From Paulinella micropora (Eukaryota; Cercozoa; Imbricatea; Euglyphida; Paulinellidae), in the NCBI GenBank assembly GCA_019918135.1, contig WBZZ01002883.1, forward strand, positions 42,501-106,500: a stretch of 64,000 nucleotides of DNA. The letters are read 5' to 3'. The position numbers were made by a program, and so were the translations under genes. Numbering within the stretch: position 1 is the stretch's first letter; the number at the start of each line of letters is the position of its first letter. This document shows positions 36,931 through 47,769 of the stretch, one piece after another. The notes under the pieces were generated by a model. That model did no database searches. It had not been told where the DNA came from and was given only the letters and a program-made list of their open reading frames with translations.

Positions 36931-37690
36931 ATTAACTCTCCGTCAATTCCGCTTCGCCGACGCTTCCCGTATTGTTTGCCACCACGTTTGTCTCAGAGCA
37001 CAAATCACCTTCAACTGCTTCTTTTTGCCCCGTCCTTAAAGTCCTTTTTTTTATTTTAAAGTCCCCTATAATTTTAAGGACACCCTAGAAGCGGTATTTT
37101 ATTGTAATTCTAACTCTGCCCATATTACCACACGCCCCATCCTTACTTCCTTATTATTATTATTAAGATTATTATTATAAAAATAGGTATATAAAAGAGG
37201 ATTTAACCCCAATTGACTGAGTTTAACTATGTCCTTGGGGACGTCCCCTGTTTTAGTCCCCTGTTTTTTCAAAAGTTGGCCGATCCCCACCCCCCCTATA
37301 TTGTCCATAACACCATTTACCCCGCGGGGGGTAATCTTACATTTGAGAACAGGGGATTACAACCCCCGATAGTTTAAATGAAGACTTTTCAACGAAATAA
37401 GCCCCCTGTACCTATTGCTTAAGTCCTTGTGAGTTGGCGGATCCTTGTTTCCATAAGTACCCTTGATTTACAAAAACAGCAAAATACGCTCTCCTATTCA
37501 TCGCGGGTAATAAACCGATTGAAAACTTGGCCTCCAAAACATGAAAAAAATTGATTTTTTTTTACATTTTCAAAACTTTTTCACGTTTTTGAGAAAAAAT
37601 GAATCAATAAAATGAGTATTTAAAAAAAAAAGAAAAAAAATAAGGACTTATTGAAAAAAATAAGGACACCTAGCAACCAGTATTTCACTA
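36931..37690. other. Gene-free AT-rich right flank of the element
   Basis: No convincing gene. It holds A/T runs, a small palindrome (ACCCCGCGGGGGGT at 37,319), and repeated GTCCTTA and GTCCCCTG words. It may be a terminal or regulatory region of the element or host flank. Confidence 0.35.
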
Positions 37691-37807
37691 TAAGTCGTCT
37701 TACTCTTCACCTTTCTACCCGTCCTTATTTTTTAAGAACGAGGAGGATAATAAGTCGTCTTACTCTTCACCTTTCTACCCGTCCTTATTTTTTAAGAACG
37801 AGGAGGA
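37691..37807 (+). repeat. 60-bp direct repeat, two copies
   Basis: TAAGTCGTCTTACTCTTCAC begins both copies (37,691 and 37,751). They are identical through GTCCTTATTTTTTAAGAACG, then AGGAGGA. A short tandem duplication near the right flank of the virus-like element. Confidence 0.85.
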
Positions 37808-38010
37808 AAAAAAAGGAAATCCCCGCGAATATTACCTGCGACTCGCCACACAATGAGGTACGTATCTCAAGTCAAAAAAAGCACAATGGGGTACGTATCC
37901 TCCCCCCAAATACCCAAAAACCTACGATCTGTTGATTTCGTGGATCCACAGATTTCACTTTTTTATAACTCACCCTCCCCCCCCCCCCCCATTTTTGTGG
38001 TGTGATCATT

Positions 38011-38401
38011 TATGTATTCGCGACTTGTCCAACCGCAAAGTATAAAACAAGCCTTAAAAAAGTAAAAAACCAACATAGGACATATAGAAAACATACATAG
38101 AAAATAAAAAAGTGTCAAATGTTTAACATAAATTTTTCTAACTGAGCACATTAAGAGAGATTTTGACGAAAGGACACATAAACCATATACACGCAGTTTA
38201 TATATATTTTTATGAAATAAAAATATGGTTTATGTGTCCTTTCGTCAAAATCTCTCTTAATGTGCTCAGTTAGAAAAATTTATGTTAAACATTTGACACT
38301 TTTTTATTTTCTATGTATGTTTTCTATATGTCCTATGTTGGGTTTTTTACTTTTTTAAGGCTTGTTTTATACTTTGCGGTTGGACAAGTCGCGAATACAT
38401 A
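38011..38401. repeat. Long hairpin, two 177-bp inverted arms with 36-bp loop
   Basis: The left arm starts TATGTATTCGCGACTTGTCC at 38,011 and ends AAACCATA at 38,187. The right arm is its reverse complement, 38,224-38,401, ending GACAAGTCGCGAATACATA. I see a single one-base length difference (AAACC versus AAACCC) in 177 bp. Such near-perfect arms mean a very young fold-back element, or two terminal inverted repeats joined head to head. It lies 1.1 kb beyond the last gene of the virus-like element, so either reading is possible. A C-run precedes it at 37,977-37,990. Confidence 0.85.
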
Positions 38402-40780
38402 AGTCATATATATATGTATGTATGTATATATATATGCGTGTCAGTTTACATGTTTACGTGCTTGTATAAAAATTCAACTTCATTGAATGTTAAATTACAG
38501 TAGCTGCTTTTTTAAGGCTGTTTTCATATAATATATCCGAAACTATATTAATAACTGAAACTGTGAAAGTATTCTTCGAAACCGGAAATGTAATAATCTA
38601 GATAATAATTTCATCTTAGATCTAGTAGATTTGTTCTATCAGAATGAGCACTTTAACGACCAGCCAAAATCACTACCGTTGACATTTTACTGTTTTTGAC
38701 CGGCCCGTTAGATTCTCCTCTGCACGACGTTTCGACTCTGCTAACTAGCTTTCGATTTCGTTCAGAAATGACTTTAAACTATCATCATCAAGTCAAAGTT
38801 CTTTTTAGAAAAGATTGACTATTGCCCTTTTCCCCGTATCATTGCCTTTTTGTCCTTTTTTGCTTGACACAGTCATAGCGGTAAATTTGTTGACAAGGAA
38901 ATGCGCAGGTGAAAAATAATCAAGGGAAACTTTTCCCAAATGAAAATTTCAGACACTTGAAAATATAACCAGTTGTACTTGAAGTGCGGCCATCCTCAGA
39001 CTCACATATGTAGGTTCTAGTGGTCGTTAGAGCCCCCATCAACTTCAAAGCAGATAAACTTTTTCAATATTCAATATTTTGAAGTGCTGTTTGCACAGAA
39101 TTCAATGATTTTATTAGGAAGGAGTAGCCTGCCTGTAATTTTTTTTCAGCGTATTCAATCAAAGGTATTTCTGTGTTGCTGAGAGTATGTCAAGTTCTGA
39201 ATTTTGACAAACTACTAGAATTTTCGGTCTATGTTTTCCTAGTGTTCATTCAAGTTCCGCCGTACTCCTCTGCAAAAGCCCTTTGGCAGAATTACTCAAC
39301 ATAACATGTGAATTCATTTGTGCACTTGTCACAGTGCGTAAAAATGAGTGCAGAGTGCATCATGCAAACAGCATTTTTCAGTTAAAAACACCATACTTGC
39401 TATGTCCTGAGAAGTAAAAATTTCGATTGAAAATAAGTATTCAAGAATTGAGCTACACCTTTTTTCTGATGAAAACACTTGTGTCATGCTTTCTTTTGCT
39501 TGAAATGATGTGGTTTTGATGAACACATAGCTGCTTTGGTGCACTTGACCTCCGACATGATTTTGGTGGCGCCGGCCCGTGAATTTCTGTGGCAATATTT
39601 GACAAGACCATGCCAATTCCCGGAGAGGAAGCCAAAAGAATTTCCAAAAAATATTTGACCAAACATGCCTATCGACATACGTAGCCTTTGAAGTGAAGGC
39701 CGCACTAATTTTTTTTATTTGACGGTTTTTGCAGGGTCGAGATTGGTAAAAGTCATGGCTAGAGAGTGTTTTGTGTTTTTTTTGTGTGTATTTCTCATGC
39801 ATACTTTCACGTCCCGTGGCCTTGCACAGTCTTTCCAAACGTTGTGTCCATGCTGTCTGCAAAATGGTGTGTTGTGAATTTATCTGTAGCATGTGTTGTT
39901 CTTTTTGGCAAAAAGCTCTTGTTTGCACCTGTCTTTTATCGCTCATATAAATGTTGTGTGTGCTTTTCTGGGAATGTAATATGCTGAATCTATTCCTATG
40001 AGTCACATAGTCTTTGTTTTGTCTATGTTCAATTACTGCTCCTTTCTTTGTAACCCTGCTGTTGGTGATCGGTTCTTGGCTCCAGACAGGCCGAAAAATC
40101 ATGGGTGAGATCTTTATAGATTTTCAATTTTTTCTGCACTTTCTGCACAAAAAGTTTTGATTAAATAGTCTCTTTGATTTCTTTCACTTTCTGTACTTGC
40201 GCCGGCCTTGTATTTAAATAAAAAAATTTCTGAGTGAGGACCTTATGACCTACTTTTGCTGATTTTGGCCGGTTTGTTTGCAGGCTTAAGGTTACCTTTT
40301 TGTAAAAAAAACTTTGTACATTTACTTACAAACATGCATAGAAAGATATTACATAAGAATTTATTGAAGAGCATACAGGGAACATATGAAAACTGATTCT
40401 GATTTTTGGTCATGACAAGCCACCGGTGGCAGGGTGGCCGGTTTTTCCTGGTCAGGTGGCGCAAACTAGTTGGGAAAAAGTGGTGGGCGATGGGAAATCG
40501 ATTGGTTTGAAGTCAGTTTTTACTATTTTTCAATGATTCTTTCATCAAATTCGATGCTTTTACTTTTAGTTTTGAAATGTACAACGGATCTATGTTTATT
40601 AAGCTTTATTATGCTAACGACCACTCGCCCTCAGGAGAACCTACATATGAATGTTTCAGCAGCTTCAAGTGACACGAGTCCACCGGTCCTGTCTCGTACA
40701 GATACCAAAGTAAGGGAAGGCAATTTAATACAGGACTGCGATTTCTCAGAACTACAGAACGACACGTCACAAAACTAAGA
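38402..40780. other. AT-rich region without a clear gene
   Basis: Mostly non-coding. A 257-codon minus-strand frame (39,329-40,102) has an odd Gln/Lys/His/Cys-rich composition and no recognisable domain, so I do not call it a gene. Imperfect inverted words (CATATGTAGGTTCT ... GTGGTCGTTAG) at about 39,003-39,030 and, reversed, 40,617-40,653 bracket it and might be the ends of a non-autonomous DNA transposon. Confidence 0.35.
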
Positions 40781-41047
40781 CAAGCGTTACCTGACTAAGG
40801 TAGAGGTAATTAGAATGACTGTAAGTAAATATAATGACTGTATCCTTAGTACTTGCTACTTATCTAGAAATTTCTTCTAAGACTGATTAAGTTAATACGG
40901 CCACTAGAGTGGCAAAGGATAGTGTCCGCTGTATCACCGTAGTAAATAATTAAGTGGAGTTAGTACTATCAGTCCTTATGACAAATCAAACTACCCTAGT
41001 AACGGTAACTCCGGGTAACGTCGGAAATGAAATAGGAATAACGCTCC
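40781..41047 (-). repeat. Possible Copia LTR remnant
   Basis: On the minus strand a polypurine stretch (AAGGGGGAGCG) at about 41,040 is followed by AT-rich DNA with GGACTGATAGTAC-type words. This is the same design as the polypurine tract plus LTR start at 53,729-53,760. It lies downstream of the Copia pol part at 41.5-42.8 kb in the expected direction. Confidence 0.35.
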
Positions 41048-41489
41048 CCCTTACTACTAGTTATTTGTCATAACTAGGTCACTATACTCAGTCTAGGCTC
41101 GTAAAAAAAAATTTCAAGCGCTTCCCGTAAGGGGTATCAGAAAGTCCAGAAATATATATATATAGATATGGTAGAGGTGCGAGAAAAAAGTGAAAAGAAA
41201 GATGAAGGACAGTTTTTTGTGTAGAAATAAAAAGTCTCCCGCGTCCCCGGCCACCGGCCACCATAAAAGTCTGGTTCGGGTGGCACCGTCACACCGGGCC
41301 CGACAGTCCCCCGGATCCCCTGCCACCAACGGCCTCGATCCCTCGATCCGATCCCCTAAGAGCGGCCAGATCAACACCTATAGGAGAGGACACACTCACA
41401 CAAAGGAGAACACAAAGAAAAACAAAGCACAAAACATCGATGAAAAAACCATAATCATTCCGGGGATTCCGGAATGATCACCGTGAATT

Positions 41490-42840
41490 GTTCAATAAAT
41501 ATACGAACTGATCATGAGGCAACGGTTTGGTGAGCAAATCACCGATTTGTTTCTTAGTGCTAACTTTAATAAACTTTATCTCTCCATCTCTCTGTGAATG
41601 ATGTATGAAATGTAGTTTGAGAGGCAAATGTTTGGTGGGTGGTCCGGATAATCCCAGTTCGCCTGCGAGAATTGTTTGAGTATTATCCTCATATAGTTCA
41701 ACCGGACCAGGTTTTTGCGGAATTCCGAGTTCCTGTCTAACATGACCTACAGCTAGACCCTCTCTAATACATTCTGCTGCTGCAAATATTTCAGCGTCAT
41801 TCGAGCTGAGGGCTATCCTACTCTGTCTCTTAGAAAGCCAACCTATAGGGTCCCCCCCCCCATAGAATTACGTATCCCGTACGTGACTTTCCGGTTTTAT
41901 TGCAAACCTTATGGGCCGCATCAGGCCATAACGTGACTTTTGGATAGGATTGACCCTCTTGCGAGGACTTAGGCCCGTGAAATGCTAACCCGCGAAATGA
42001 GCCAATCAAATACCGCAATATCCTTCCTAACATGGCATAAGTGACTCCCTTATCTAAGGTCTGCATAACACTAGCTGCATTGAGCGCCTGTTCTATATCC
42101 GGCCTAGTCATCTTAGATAAATAAAGAAGACTACCAACTATGCTAGCTATAGCGAACTTGCGCAAAGCCGCATCATCGGACATAGCTAAAGGCAACTTAT
42201 CTAGTGCAGGGGTGCTTACGGGACGGGACTTATCGTACCCAAGCTCCCTTAACACCTGTAACTGATACTTACGTTGATGAAGGACGATTCGTCCCCCTTC
42301 CTGTACTATTTCAATCCCTTTGAACTCCCTTGCAACTCCTAGCCTTTTCATTGGGAAATGCTTCTCCAAAGCACTTGCAAAACCTTCATACGCCTTCTTG
42401 CTAGGCGCCGTAAAGACTAAGTCATCTACGTGGAATATACCCACTATGGCTTCACTTATGGGCTTATCTTTTTCAACGAACATGCATAGATCTGAGTCTA
42501 GCAACCTAAACCTTAGCTCTTCTAACTTCGGTGCTAAGATCTCATACCATCTACGGCCTGCCTGCGGCGCGCCATATAAAGCACCATCAATACGCAAAAT
42601 CATCCCCTCATGCCCCTCTCTGTCTAACCCATCAGGAGCATAGGCAAACACAGGGTCATGCATTCGCGCATTTAGGTAGGCATTCTTAAAATCAACACCA
42701 TACAGCTTATGGCCATGCCAAGCAGCAAGCTTTGCAAGCATTAGCAGTGAGCGGTGGGCGGCGCAAGACACAAATAGTTGGTCAGGATTGTAGCTAACAC
42801 CTGCCTCTAACATATCACCTCTAAGCGCTAATCTAGACTT
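41490..42840 (-). mobile_element. Broken Ty1/Copia retrotransposon, RT and RNase H part
   Basis: The open part at 41,830-42,813 carries Copia reverse transcriptase: YGVDFKNAYLNA (motif with the first catalytic Asp), GALYGAPQAGRRWYE, then a FHVDDLVF box. A connection segment (GSLLYLSKMTRPDIEQALNA) leads into RNase H. Copia RNase H end vocabulary (GDLLTKPLP) is readable near 41,505. Gag, protease and integrase are not seen here. Fossil, with a few breaks, of a family related to but distinct from the copies at 52-58 kb. Confidence 0.75.
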
Positions 42841-43506
42841 AAAACATCTCTAACTTTGGAAAGGACTTGTCCCTTTTGCCACTTTTGCCACCGGCAACTA
42901 CTAAAACCATAGTGGCAAATTTCGGTAAGGTTTATATGTTTATCTTGATTATTTGTGTTGGTACATCATGTCTGATTAATAAAAATCAATTTTGAATGTT
43001 TTTCGAGTAGCCAGGATCACTAGATCAGCAAACGTATAGCAAAATAGTGGCAAATATTTTTACTGATTAATTACTTCTTATTTGCCACTTTTCTGCTGGA
43101 TTTTTACTGTGATTTCAAAGCATTAAGTTGAATTAAGTAATATATTAATAAAAAATCAATTTTACATCATATTACATCATACATCACAATTGTGCGGGTG
43201 GCACCAGCACTTGAAATTTGTGAAACTTGCTACTCGAAATTAGTTAAAGTCATTAATACATATGTGGCAGAAAGAAACCTAGCCCGGCAGATTTTACTGC
43301 TTGATTCATTTAAAGCAGCACGGAAAAGCTAAATTTAATTTAATTTTCAATTATTAATAAATAATTTATCATAGTCAATTAACTTTTCCGGTGTGACGTC
43401 ACACTTCAAGTTGTATGAATAATTTACGCAAACACTTTTCTCGTAAATTGAAGTCAGATCATTATTTAGTATATAGTAAAAAGTGGACCATAGAGATTTC
43501 AGTATA
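42841..43506. other. AT-rich gene-free stretch
   Basis: The word GTGGCAAAT and its complement ATTTGCCAC recur several times (42,880-43,090), otherwise nothing recognisable. Confidence 0.4.
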
Positions 43507-44301
43507 TTAGTAGTCATTATCATCGTCTGCAATAGCTGGATGCAGCCAACCTTGGGACGATGAGTCTGATAGATCGGACCGGCAACCTTCCTCCCTCAAA
43601 CCAACTGCGTCCCCTTCTTCATCGCTGAGACCATAGACCCTGCCAAAAACACGACGAACACCCACACGAGCAGCAGAATGTGGACGATTACGATTTCGAC
43701 CTAGAACTAAAGAAGGCGCAACCAAAGGTGCGTCTTCATCCGATGACTCAGACTCACTCTCCTCCGGCTCCGCTGGCTCAATTCTACGGCGCTTGCGGCG
43801 TCGCCTACTTGGTGGTGCCGGCTGCTTGCGCTCCTCATGAACACCCTGTTCGTCACTATCATCTAAAAAACAAAGCACACGCTGGATTAGAATTTCCTTG
43901 TTTCCACTGCGCCTTTGGCCCCTTTCTTGTAACCATGACTTGAGCTCGTTGACAGTAGCTTTTCTCAGGCTTTCTGCGGTTTTGCTAGCATCTAACAAAG
44001 TGGAAACCTTCAAATGGCCTGCTGGAAACCTGTTTGGATCATCGAAATCATGAAGACGCTTTTCCTCTTCACTGAGAAGTCTAGCCCCCATCCACGGTGG
44101 ATGTGCCTCACCCTGGCCCTCATTAACGAAAGAAGTCAGCATATTGGCAGCGTCCTCGGCAGCCTGCCGATCACCCGGCACAGCCCATAAATCAACTGAC
44201 AGCTCTGAAAGGACGCGGATATTTGCTTTCCAAGTTGTCCCTGCCTTATCTACAGCACAAATGGCCCGGCCGACCGGGCAAACCGCCTGCGCCCTCTTCA
44301 C
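43507..44301 (-). CDS. SAP-domain protein with NLS and acidic tail (C-terminal exon)
   Basis: 264-codon frame, probably the 3' exon of the multi-exon gene that continues up to about 45.7 kb. Residues about 115-150 form a SAP domain (LRKATVNELKSWLQERGQRR, SGNKEILIQRVLCFL): a helix-extended-helix that binds DNA in scaffold-attachment and repair proteins. Then a Lys/Arg cluster RRRRKRRRIEP (nuclear localisation signal), an acidic stretch PEESESESSDEDAP and a Ser/Asp-rich tail. Its first Met (MKRAQAVCPVG) lies in sequence that overlaps the preceding exon in another frame, so the true junction is not settled. Nuclear and DNA-binding by inference. Confidence 0.6.
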   Translation of the reverse strand: MKRAQAVCPVGRAICAVDKAGTTWKANIRVLSELSVDLWAVPGDRQAAEDAANMLTSFVNEGQGEAHPPWMGARLLSEEEKRLHDFDDPNRFPAGHLKVSTLLDASKTAESLRKATVNELKSWLQERGQRRSGNKEILIQRVLCFLDDSDEQGVHEERKQPAPPSRRRRKRRRIEPAEPEESESESSDEDAPLVAPSLVLGRNRNRPHSAARVGVRRVFGRVYGLSDEEGDAVGLREEGCRSDLSDSSSQGWLHPAIADDDNDY

Positions 44302-44460
44302 CGTCCCAGACTATTCTAGTGAGCTGTGAATATCGCAGCACTTCTTCAAACCATTCCTTTTCTTCCTGACTGCAGTACTTTTCCGCAAGAGAACGGACAT
44401 CGTCTTTGATTTTGTCGGTCACCCAGGCCACATTCGGCAGCTTCGTCGGCCGCTCCAAGT

Positions 44461-44530
44461 CTACGAAAAAAATAATAATAATAAGAAAATAAATAAATAA
44501 AAATGACAAGACAGAAAATTCAGCAGCTAC
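44461..44530 (-). other. GT-AG intron, 70 nt
   Basis: On the minus strand CCACCAG|GTAGCTGCTG opens it and TTTTTTTCGTAG|ACTTGG closes it, with a T-rich (TTA)n run before the acceptor. Coding is continuous on both sides (TKPPG | ERPTKLP), which supports real splicing. Confidence 0.65.
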
Positions 44531-44901
44531 CTGGTGGCTTGGTGTAAGCTAAAGTATCGTCTCCATCGGGATCATCATTGATCCCGTGCCAATGCTTTTG
44601 AGCATCGCCCCATGTTTTCACTCGGCATCGGGGCAAACCTACCAAGTACTTCCATGCCAAGGGGCGTTTGTAATGGACTAGACTAGGGTTGATGCAGGGC
44701 TTAAAGTAGCCTTCCCAATCCCACTCGGATGCAAGAAGCAAAAGACAGTAAGAGTCTTTGTTCTTTTGAATCCGAGCATGAGTTTGAAAAGTGCTTGTGC
44801 GAAATTAGTGGTCATGAGGGTGGTGTTGTACCCAAGGTGGCGCATAACATAGAATTTCTGATCTTGTGGGCCATGAGAATGTTTGGTGACCATGCGATAT
44901 G

Positions 44902-45463
44902 TTTCTATTACTGTCTTCCATGACTTATAGACCATATGACACCAAAGCATCTCAGTGGTTATGCCAGTATTCTCTCCCCCTCCATCCCAGTCAACGAAAA
45001 GCTGAGACGCTGCCTTGGTGAGTCCATGAAACATTTCCCATCTCACAAGAAAATACAGAAAGCTGACATTTGTATTAGCACCATGGGAAATATTTGGCAG
45101 ATGACATAAAATAAAATTCAGACCATGAGCATACATAATGGCTCCACCGGCATGAACCCTGACTACGTACTTGCCTCTGAAGTTTCTATTACTGTCTTCC
45201 ATGACTTATAGACCATATGACACCAAAGCATCTGAGTGGTTATGCCAGTATTCTCTCCCCCTCCATCCCAGTCAACGAAAAGCTGAGACGCTGCCTTGGT
45301 GAGTCCATGAAACATTTCCCATCTCACAAGAAAATACAGAAAGCTGACATTTGTATTAGCACCATGGGAAATATTTGGCAGATGACATAAAATAAAATTC
45401 AGACCATGAGCATACATAATGGCTCCACCGGCATGAACCCTGACTACGTACTTGCCTCTGAAG
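44902..45463 (-). repeat. 281-bp tandem duplication within the exon
   Basis: 44,902-45,182 and 45,183-45,463 are the same sequence, starting TTTCTATTACTGTCTTCCAT; I noticed one difference (CTCAGTGG versus CTGAGTGG). 281 is not a multiple of three, so the duplication disturbs the frame. With a single copy the frame would read on from KSWKTVIET to YRMVTKHSHG. Confidence 0.9.
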
Positions 45464-45632
45464 TCTGAAGAGCCCCTTGAAGACCAGGGGAGATGAAAGG
45501 GCTTCGTCATATCAATTGTCATGGAAGTGACTCGCTGAATGTCCTTACCCCTTAAAAAAAAAAAAAAAAAAAAAAAAGTAGAAAAAAACCCTCAATCAGA
45601 CAGGCAGATGATATGGTCTTGTATAAATAATT

Positions 45633-45742
45633 ACCCCTCTACCGCTCTTCTCATGCTTCCGCGCCTGCATGCGCGGTGAATCTTATTGTGAACACGATTA
45701 CGTGTCCTCCAATTATCGCCTTCCTGCTTCGTCTTGAATCTA
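45633..45742 (-). CDS. Upstream exon of the transposase-like gene
   Basis: Flanked by an acceptor (TTGAAATAG) and a donor (GAGG|GGTAATT or one base away). It reads FKTKQEGDNWRTRNRVHNKI, HRACRRGSMRRAVE, a basic and coherent exon. The next intron contains a run of 23 T on this strand before the acceptor near 45,546. The gene may continue further upstream; nothing clear was found before about 46.1 kb. Confidence 0.4.
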
Positions 45743-46252
45743 TTTCAACAATAAAACCCAAACATGCCCAAAACATTAAGCAAACAAATTGAGTCAGGAA
45801 TTTTCAAGAATGCGTTAGGGTTAAAGGGGACTCACCCAGACCGATGATCCGCAGCGATCTCACTGCAAAGGAAACCCGTGGCTCAGGCTGTAACTAATCA
45901 TGCGGTTGGCACGGTACCATACTTCTGTTTCGGGGCAAGTTACTGCAAGAATCATCCAGGGCAAATAATTCCCCGTTTTTTGCCTGCAGGCTTCGACAAG
46001 GTCATTGTTTTTCCCATGGTCGGTTCAATGACCTCCCTCTTCCATGCATCATTGCTTTCAGGATGGAAAGGTCGCGTGGATAGACCTTCCCAAGAAGCTC
46101 AGAATGGTACATTGACGTGTACTATGAACGTTGCATCCGCTGGCTTTCAATGTTGTTGACAATTAGGGGCAGGATGGTAGCTTGGAGGAGGATAACCGGT
46201 CGACGGGCAGCAAAGAGAGCAAAGGCGGCAAAGGCAGTAAGCGGGGAGGTAA

Positions 46253-47017
46253 CGAACATCACGACAGGGCAACCTGCATGTGTGTAACCCCTGCAAGTGC
46301 TATCGCCGGAAGCATGGAATGGTAGAACCGCTGGCAAAGCGACCTGGAGATAAAGAACAAACTCCAGGCAAGGCAGCTGCAGACGAAAAAGAGGGGAAAC
46401 ATGTTCCTCCCAGCAAGCCGTCAACAGCACCGCCGGGAATGCAACCTGGAGATGAAGAGCCAACTCCTGGCAAGGCAGCTGCAGACAAAGGCGAGCGGAA
46501 AGAACCCCCCGGCGCACTGTTATCGCCCGAGAAGCCGAAGGCGAAGCCGAAGCATAAGCATAAGGCGCGCACCGAGGAAGGAAAGCGCTTTTCGCTCAAC
46601 GTTGACGAGGAACACGACCCCGCCAAGTGTGGCGGGGCTCTAAAATGTCGAGAATGCCATGGCTGCGGTCTTGGGTGCAAATGCCCGCACTGCGACCCGC
46701 ACAGCAGTGGGTGCGAGTGCGGCAGGTCAACCTGTCCGCCTGTACAACGCTCTGCTCCCTCCCAACAAGTTGGAAGACCAAATCAGGATGCTCCCTCCCA
46801 ACAAGTTGAAAGACCAAATCAGGAGCCGCAGAACAAGCGTGAATCGAGCAGTGATGGGTCGGACGACGAAATGGCTTCAATGATGAAGATGTTTGCATGG
46901 GTCTCTGGTAAAAAGGGTGGCAATCAAGGGAAATCTTTCAACGCCTTTGCTGCTCTTTTAGCGAATCAGTCGCAGCAAAATACTAATGCTTTCTTGGCTT
47001 TTTTGGCTAGCTCCTAG
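46253..47017 (+). CDS. Cys-rich, Lys/Pro-rich hypothetical protein
   Basis: Open from about 46,253 to a TAG at 47,017. The first ATG in frame is near 46,318, and the Cys-containing HVCNPCKCYRRKHGMVE before it could come from an upstream exon. Two related 20-residue repeats (PGDKEQTPGKAAADEKE and PGDEEPTPGKAAADKGE) are followed by a basic stretch (KPKAKPKHKHKARTEEGKR). Then a dense cysteine cluster (KCGGALKCRECHGCGLGCKC, PHCDPHSSGCECGRSTC), likely zinc-binding, a duplicated PSQQVxRPNQ motif, and an Asn/Phe/Ala-rich tail. The family is not recognised. Confidence 0.5.
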   Translation, partial: RTSRQGNLHVCNPCKCYRRKHGMVEPLAKRPGDKEQTPGKAAADEKEGKHVPPSKPSTAPPGMQPGDEEPTPGKAAADKGERKEPPGALLSPEKPKAKPKHKHKARTEEGKRFSLNVDEEHDPAKCGGALKCRECHGCGLGCKCPHCDPHSSGCECGRSTCPPVQRSAPSQQVGRPNQDAPSQQVERPNQEPQNKRESSSDGSDDEMASMMKMFAWVSGKKGGNQGKSFNAFAALLANQSQQNTNAFLAFLASS

Positions 47018-47370
47018 AAGCAAATTCGAACCTGTCGTTCTTGCAGAAGCGTGTCTTCAATAGTAATAATAATAATAAAAAAAATAAAAAAATAAAAAAC
47101 CTTGTCTTCTCTTCTTTTATCTGCCTCCTTCAATCCAAGGCAGGTGAAAGAAGACGAGTCAGCGTCAGTGGTGTTTTCCTTTGTACGTGCCTGCGACATT
47201 GAAACACTGGCATCATCAGCGTCTTCGCCATCTTGCCTTTCTCCTTCAAGCTTGTCTCCTGGTCTTAGAGCGTAGCATTTTTGGTGGACCTCACTGCACT
47301 AGTAAATGACCAGTGGTCCCAATTCCTGTCTTTTTCATCGGTATAACTAGAACACCTGCAGAAGATCTGT

Positions 47371-47700
47371 GTTAACGCATTCAGATCATCTGCTGGTATT
47401 GCGAAACAGTGTGTCCTGCTCCTGCCAACGCGTGCCGTCTTCAATCCAGCTTATTGTCCATTCGGCTCCAGAAGCTAATAACCAGTACAAGATTGAATGT
47501 AAAAGAAACACACGATCTTGTACTGTTTATTGTTATCTTTGTTAACGCATTCAAATCATCTGCCTGGATTGCGAAACAGTGTGTCCGGCTCCTGCCAACG
47601 CGTGCCGTCTTCAACCCAGCTTATTTTCCATTCGGCCCCAGAAGCTAATAACCAGTACAAGATGGAATGTAAAAGAAACACACTATCTTGTACTGTTTCT
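47371..47700 (+). repeat. 170-bp tandem repeat, two copies
   Basis: GTTAACGCATTCAGATCATC at 47,371 and GTTAACGCATTCAAATCATC at 47,541. Each is followed by GCGAAACAGTGTGTCC and ATAACCAGTACAAGAT. Short frames here are not coding. Confidence 0.75.
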
Positions 47701-47769
47701 TTTTTTCGTTTGTTTCGATACATACGTAGGCCGCGGCGATGCTTCGAGCAGGCAAGGCTCCCGTGTAGG

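Larger units (their letters stand above)
44302..45545 (-). pseudogene. Multi-exon gene with possible DDE-type transposase domain
   Basis: Exon material on the minus strand. From about 45,545: DIQRVTSMTIDMTKPFHLPW, then YVVRVHAGGAIMYAHGLNFI, FYLVRW-like text, QLFVDWDGGGENTG, YRMVTKHSHGPQDQKFYVM and ASEWDWEGYFKPCINPSLV. After the intron at 44,461-44,530: RPTKLPNVAWVTDKIKDDVR. The D-W-D-G-G-G-E-N and H-S-H-G-P-Q-D motifs recall the catalytic Asp/Glu and GHTHEDID-like motifs of a DDE-type transposase-derived domain seen in many eukaryotes (DUF7869-like). The frame is disturbed by a 281-bp tandem duplication and near 44,745, so it is probably decayed or misassembled. A further exon lies upstream (45,633-45,742). 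Confidence 0.4.

Noticed and set aside
39329-40102. 257-codon minus-strand open frame as a gene.
   Set aside because: Odd composition, no domain, no splice or promoter support, and the opposite strand is equally open in places.
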